This document shows positions 46,395 through 47,420 of a stretch of 47,420 nucleotides of DNA, in pieces. Source of the DNA: Clostridia bacterium (GTDB lineage Bacteria; Bacillota; Clostridia; Oscillospirales; Acutalibacteraceae); NCBI GenBank assembly GCA_017622555.1, contig JAGAQV010000024.1, positions 1 to 47,420 of the forward strand, in the 5' to 3' direction. The notes beneath the pieces were generated by a model, which ran no database searches, was not told the DNA's origin, and saw only the letters and a program-made list of their open reading frames with translations. Within the stretch, counting starts at the first letter, position 1, and the number at the start of each line of letters is the position of its first letter. The position numbers were made by a program, and so were the translations under genes.

Positions 46395-47058
46395 GGCGCT
46401 TTTAAACCGTGAAGAATTTATAAAAGATAATCTTGGGCTTGTGCATTCAATATGCCGACGGTTTTCAGGGCGGGGGATAGATTATGACGATTTGTATCAA
46501 GCCGGGTGTGTAGGACTTATAAAGGCAGTGGATGCTTTTGATATTGACCGTGGTTTTGCGTTTTCAACCTATGCCGTGCCTGTTATTATGGGCGAGGTTA
46601 GAAGACTTTTTCGTGATGGCGGCGCAGTTAAGGTTTCCCGTGGCGTTAAAGAACTTTATCTAAAGGTTGTTAAAGCAAATGAAATTTTACAACAAAACTT
46701 AAACCGTGAGCCTACCGTTTCGGAAATTGCTGAATTTTTAAAGGTAGATGCAAATGATGTAAGCGAAGCCTTATGTGCCTCACAAGCAACGGTATCGTTG
46801 ACAGTTGAAAAAGATAGCGGCATCAGTGAAATGGATCTGCCCGTTATAGACCATCAGGAAGAAATAAACAATAAAATTATAATTGAAGCGGCGGCTGAAT
46901 ACTTAACCGAAAAAGAACGGTTAATTTTAAAGTACCGTTATTTTGATTTGTTTACACAAAGTAAAACCGCAAGGCTTTTAAATATGACACAGGTGCAGGT
47001 TTCTCGTGCTGAAAAGCGAATATTGTTAAAAATGCGACATATAATAGGTAATGTGTGA
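46387..47058 (+). CDS. sigF: RNA polymerase sigma-F factor
   Basis: 223 residues. Forespore-specific sigma factor. Region 2 shows LGLVHSICRRFSGRGIDYDDLYQAGCVGLIKAVDAFD near 16-52 (core DDLYQAGCVGL), with YAVPVIMGEVRRLFRD near 62-77; region 3 near 95-135; region 4 has the helix-turn-helix LTEKERLILKYRYFD...TQSKTARLLNMTQVQVSRAEKR near 172-213. It starts inside spoIIAB, so translation is coupled. The genes that often follow (spoVA cluster) are absent; an rRNA operon begins 90 nt further on. Confidence 0.95.
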   Translation: MAEALLNREEFIKDNLGLVHSICRRFSGRGIDYDDLYQAGCVGLIKAVDAFDIDRGFAFSTYAVPVIMGEVRRLFRDGGAVKVSRGVKELYLKVVKANEILQQNLNREPTVSEIAEFLKVDANDVSEALCASQATVSLTVEKDSGISEMDLPVIDHQEEINNKIIIEAAAEYLTEKERLILKYRYFDLFTQSKTARLLNMTQVQVSRAEKRILLKMRHIIGNV

Positions 47059-47148
47059 TAAAAATAGACATAAAATACCACCAATTTCAACTAAATTTAT
47101 CTAAAATTGCAAAAGACGAAAAAAATTAAAAATTTTTGAAAAAAAGTG

Positions 47149-47178
47149 TTGACAAAAGGGGTTTGGGTGTGGTATTAT
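47149..47178 (+). promoter_or_regulatory. rRNA operon promoter
   Basis: TTGACA 47149-47154 and TATTAT 47173-47178, spacing 18 bp. An A-rich tract lies just upstream (UP element-like, 47120-47146). Transcription should begin near 47185. Confidence 0.8.
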
Positions 47179-47184
47179 ACTCTA

Positions 47185-47391
47185 GCGCTCTGCGAAAGCG
47201 GGGAGCAAAACGGACCTTGAAAATTAAACAACGACAATAATAAGGACCCGACAATTCTCGAGAGAAATTGAGAGAAAAGTTAAGTACTTTAAAAGTATTG
47301 AAGGACAGAATAATGCGTCAGCATTGTTCGGTTGAATGAGCTTAAAGCTTATCTAAGAAGATGTTAACGCCGAAAGGTGTTAAGATATAAT
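47185..47391 (+). other. rRNA leader with boxA-like site and processing hairpins
   Basis: About 205 nt without ORF. ACCTTGAAAATTAAACAA near 47214-47231 resembles the boxA/antitermination element of Firmicute rRNA leaders. Several hairpins follow: AGTACTT/AAGTATT, AATGC/GCATT near 47312-47325, and TTAACGCC-GAAA-GGTGTTAA near 47364-47383. One flank probably pairs with the 3' side of 16S as an RNase III stem beyond the window. Confidence 0.65.
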
Positions 47392-47420
47392 TTTTTAGAG
47401 AGTTTGATCCTGGCTCAGGA
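47392..47420 (+). rRNA. rrs: 16S rRNA, first about 29 bases
   Basis: The conserved AGAGTTTGATCCTGGCTCAG (27F site) is at 47399-47418. The 5' end is placed at about 47392 by analogy with the E. coli numbering. The gene continues past the window. Confidence 0.95.

Overview
The window looks like chromosome of an anaerobic, spore-forming Firmicute of the class Clostridia. It has the sporulation operon spoIIAA-spoIIAB-sigF, a class B sortase, rubredoxin and ferritin, GAGGT/AGGAG-type ribosome binding sites, sigma-A promoters and many short Rho-independent hairpins. It ends in the first bases of a 16S rRNA gene. No ribosomal gene is complete, so I do not name a genus.

Region 1 (1-10.1 kb) reads as the right-hand end of an integrated element. 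All genes are on the minus strand. A single sigma-A promoter near 9.6 kb drives a tight six-gene operon: an AAA/DUF4143 ATPase, type III Mod and Res, a GIY-YIG + DUF4357/RAMA-like + EVE-like fusion, a small protein with a HEPN-type R-x4-H motif, and an AlbA_2 (Schlafen-type) protein. A DUF6809 gene, a family I associate with mobile elements, runs off the left edge; its ribosome binding site is covered by an 11-bp hairpin. The region stops at a 3' half tRNA-Ser(CGA) at 10029-10086, which looks like the att site. The tRNA orientation predicts the intact tRNA-Ser and the integrase to the left of base 1. The 650-bp strip between operon and tRNA half holds several palindromes and a good plus-strand promoter with no ORF, so a small RNA is possible.

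Region 2 (10.2-35.8 kb) is ordinary housekeeping chromosome, mostly minus strand: ferritin; ZIP transporter; rubredoxin; trxA-trxB; a large MacB/FtsX-type ABC protein; cysteine desulfurase-thiI-pncC plus a degenerate CinA-N-like membrane protein and sortase B; an AGCS symporter and M24 peptidase (plus strand); AI-2E transporter; DUF1349 protein; tRNA-Pro(GGG); HPr; the ylxM-ffh-rpsP-khpA-rimM-trmD operon; the lexA-rnhA-mtaB operon with a LexA box; two half-size TauE/SafE proteins; a CapA-like phosphoesterase; and a DUF554 protein.

Region 3 (35.8-47.4 kb) is plus strand: parE and parC of a type IIA topoisomerase, separated by a 0.4-kb insertion carrying a four-helix-bundle gene of the 23S rRNA intervening-sequence family, bounded by inverted heptad repeats; then valS with a lipoprotein gene, folC, spoIIAA-spoIIAB-sigF, and the promoter and leader of an rRNA operon.

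The two most interesting places are the parE/parC insertion, which may behave as an mRNA intervening sequence, and the multi-gene defence operon with its modified-base-reader fusion next to a tRNA att site.
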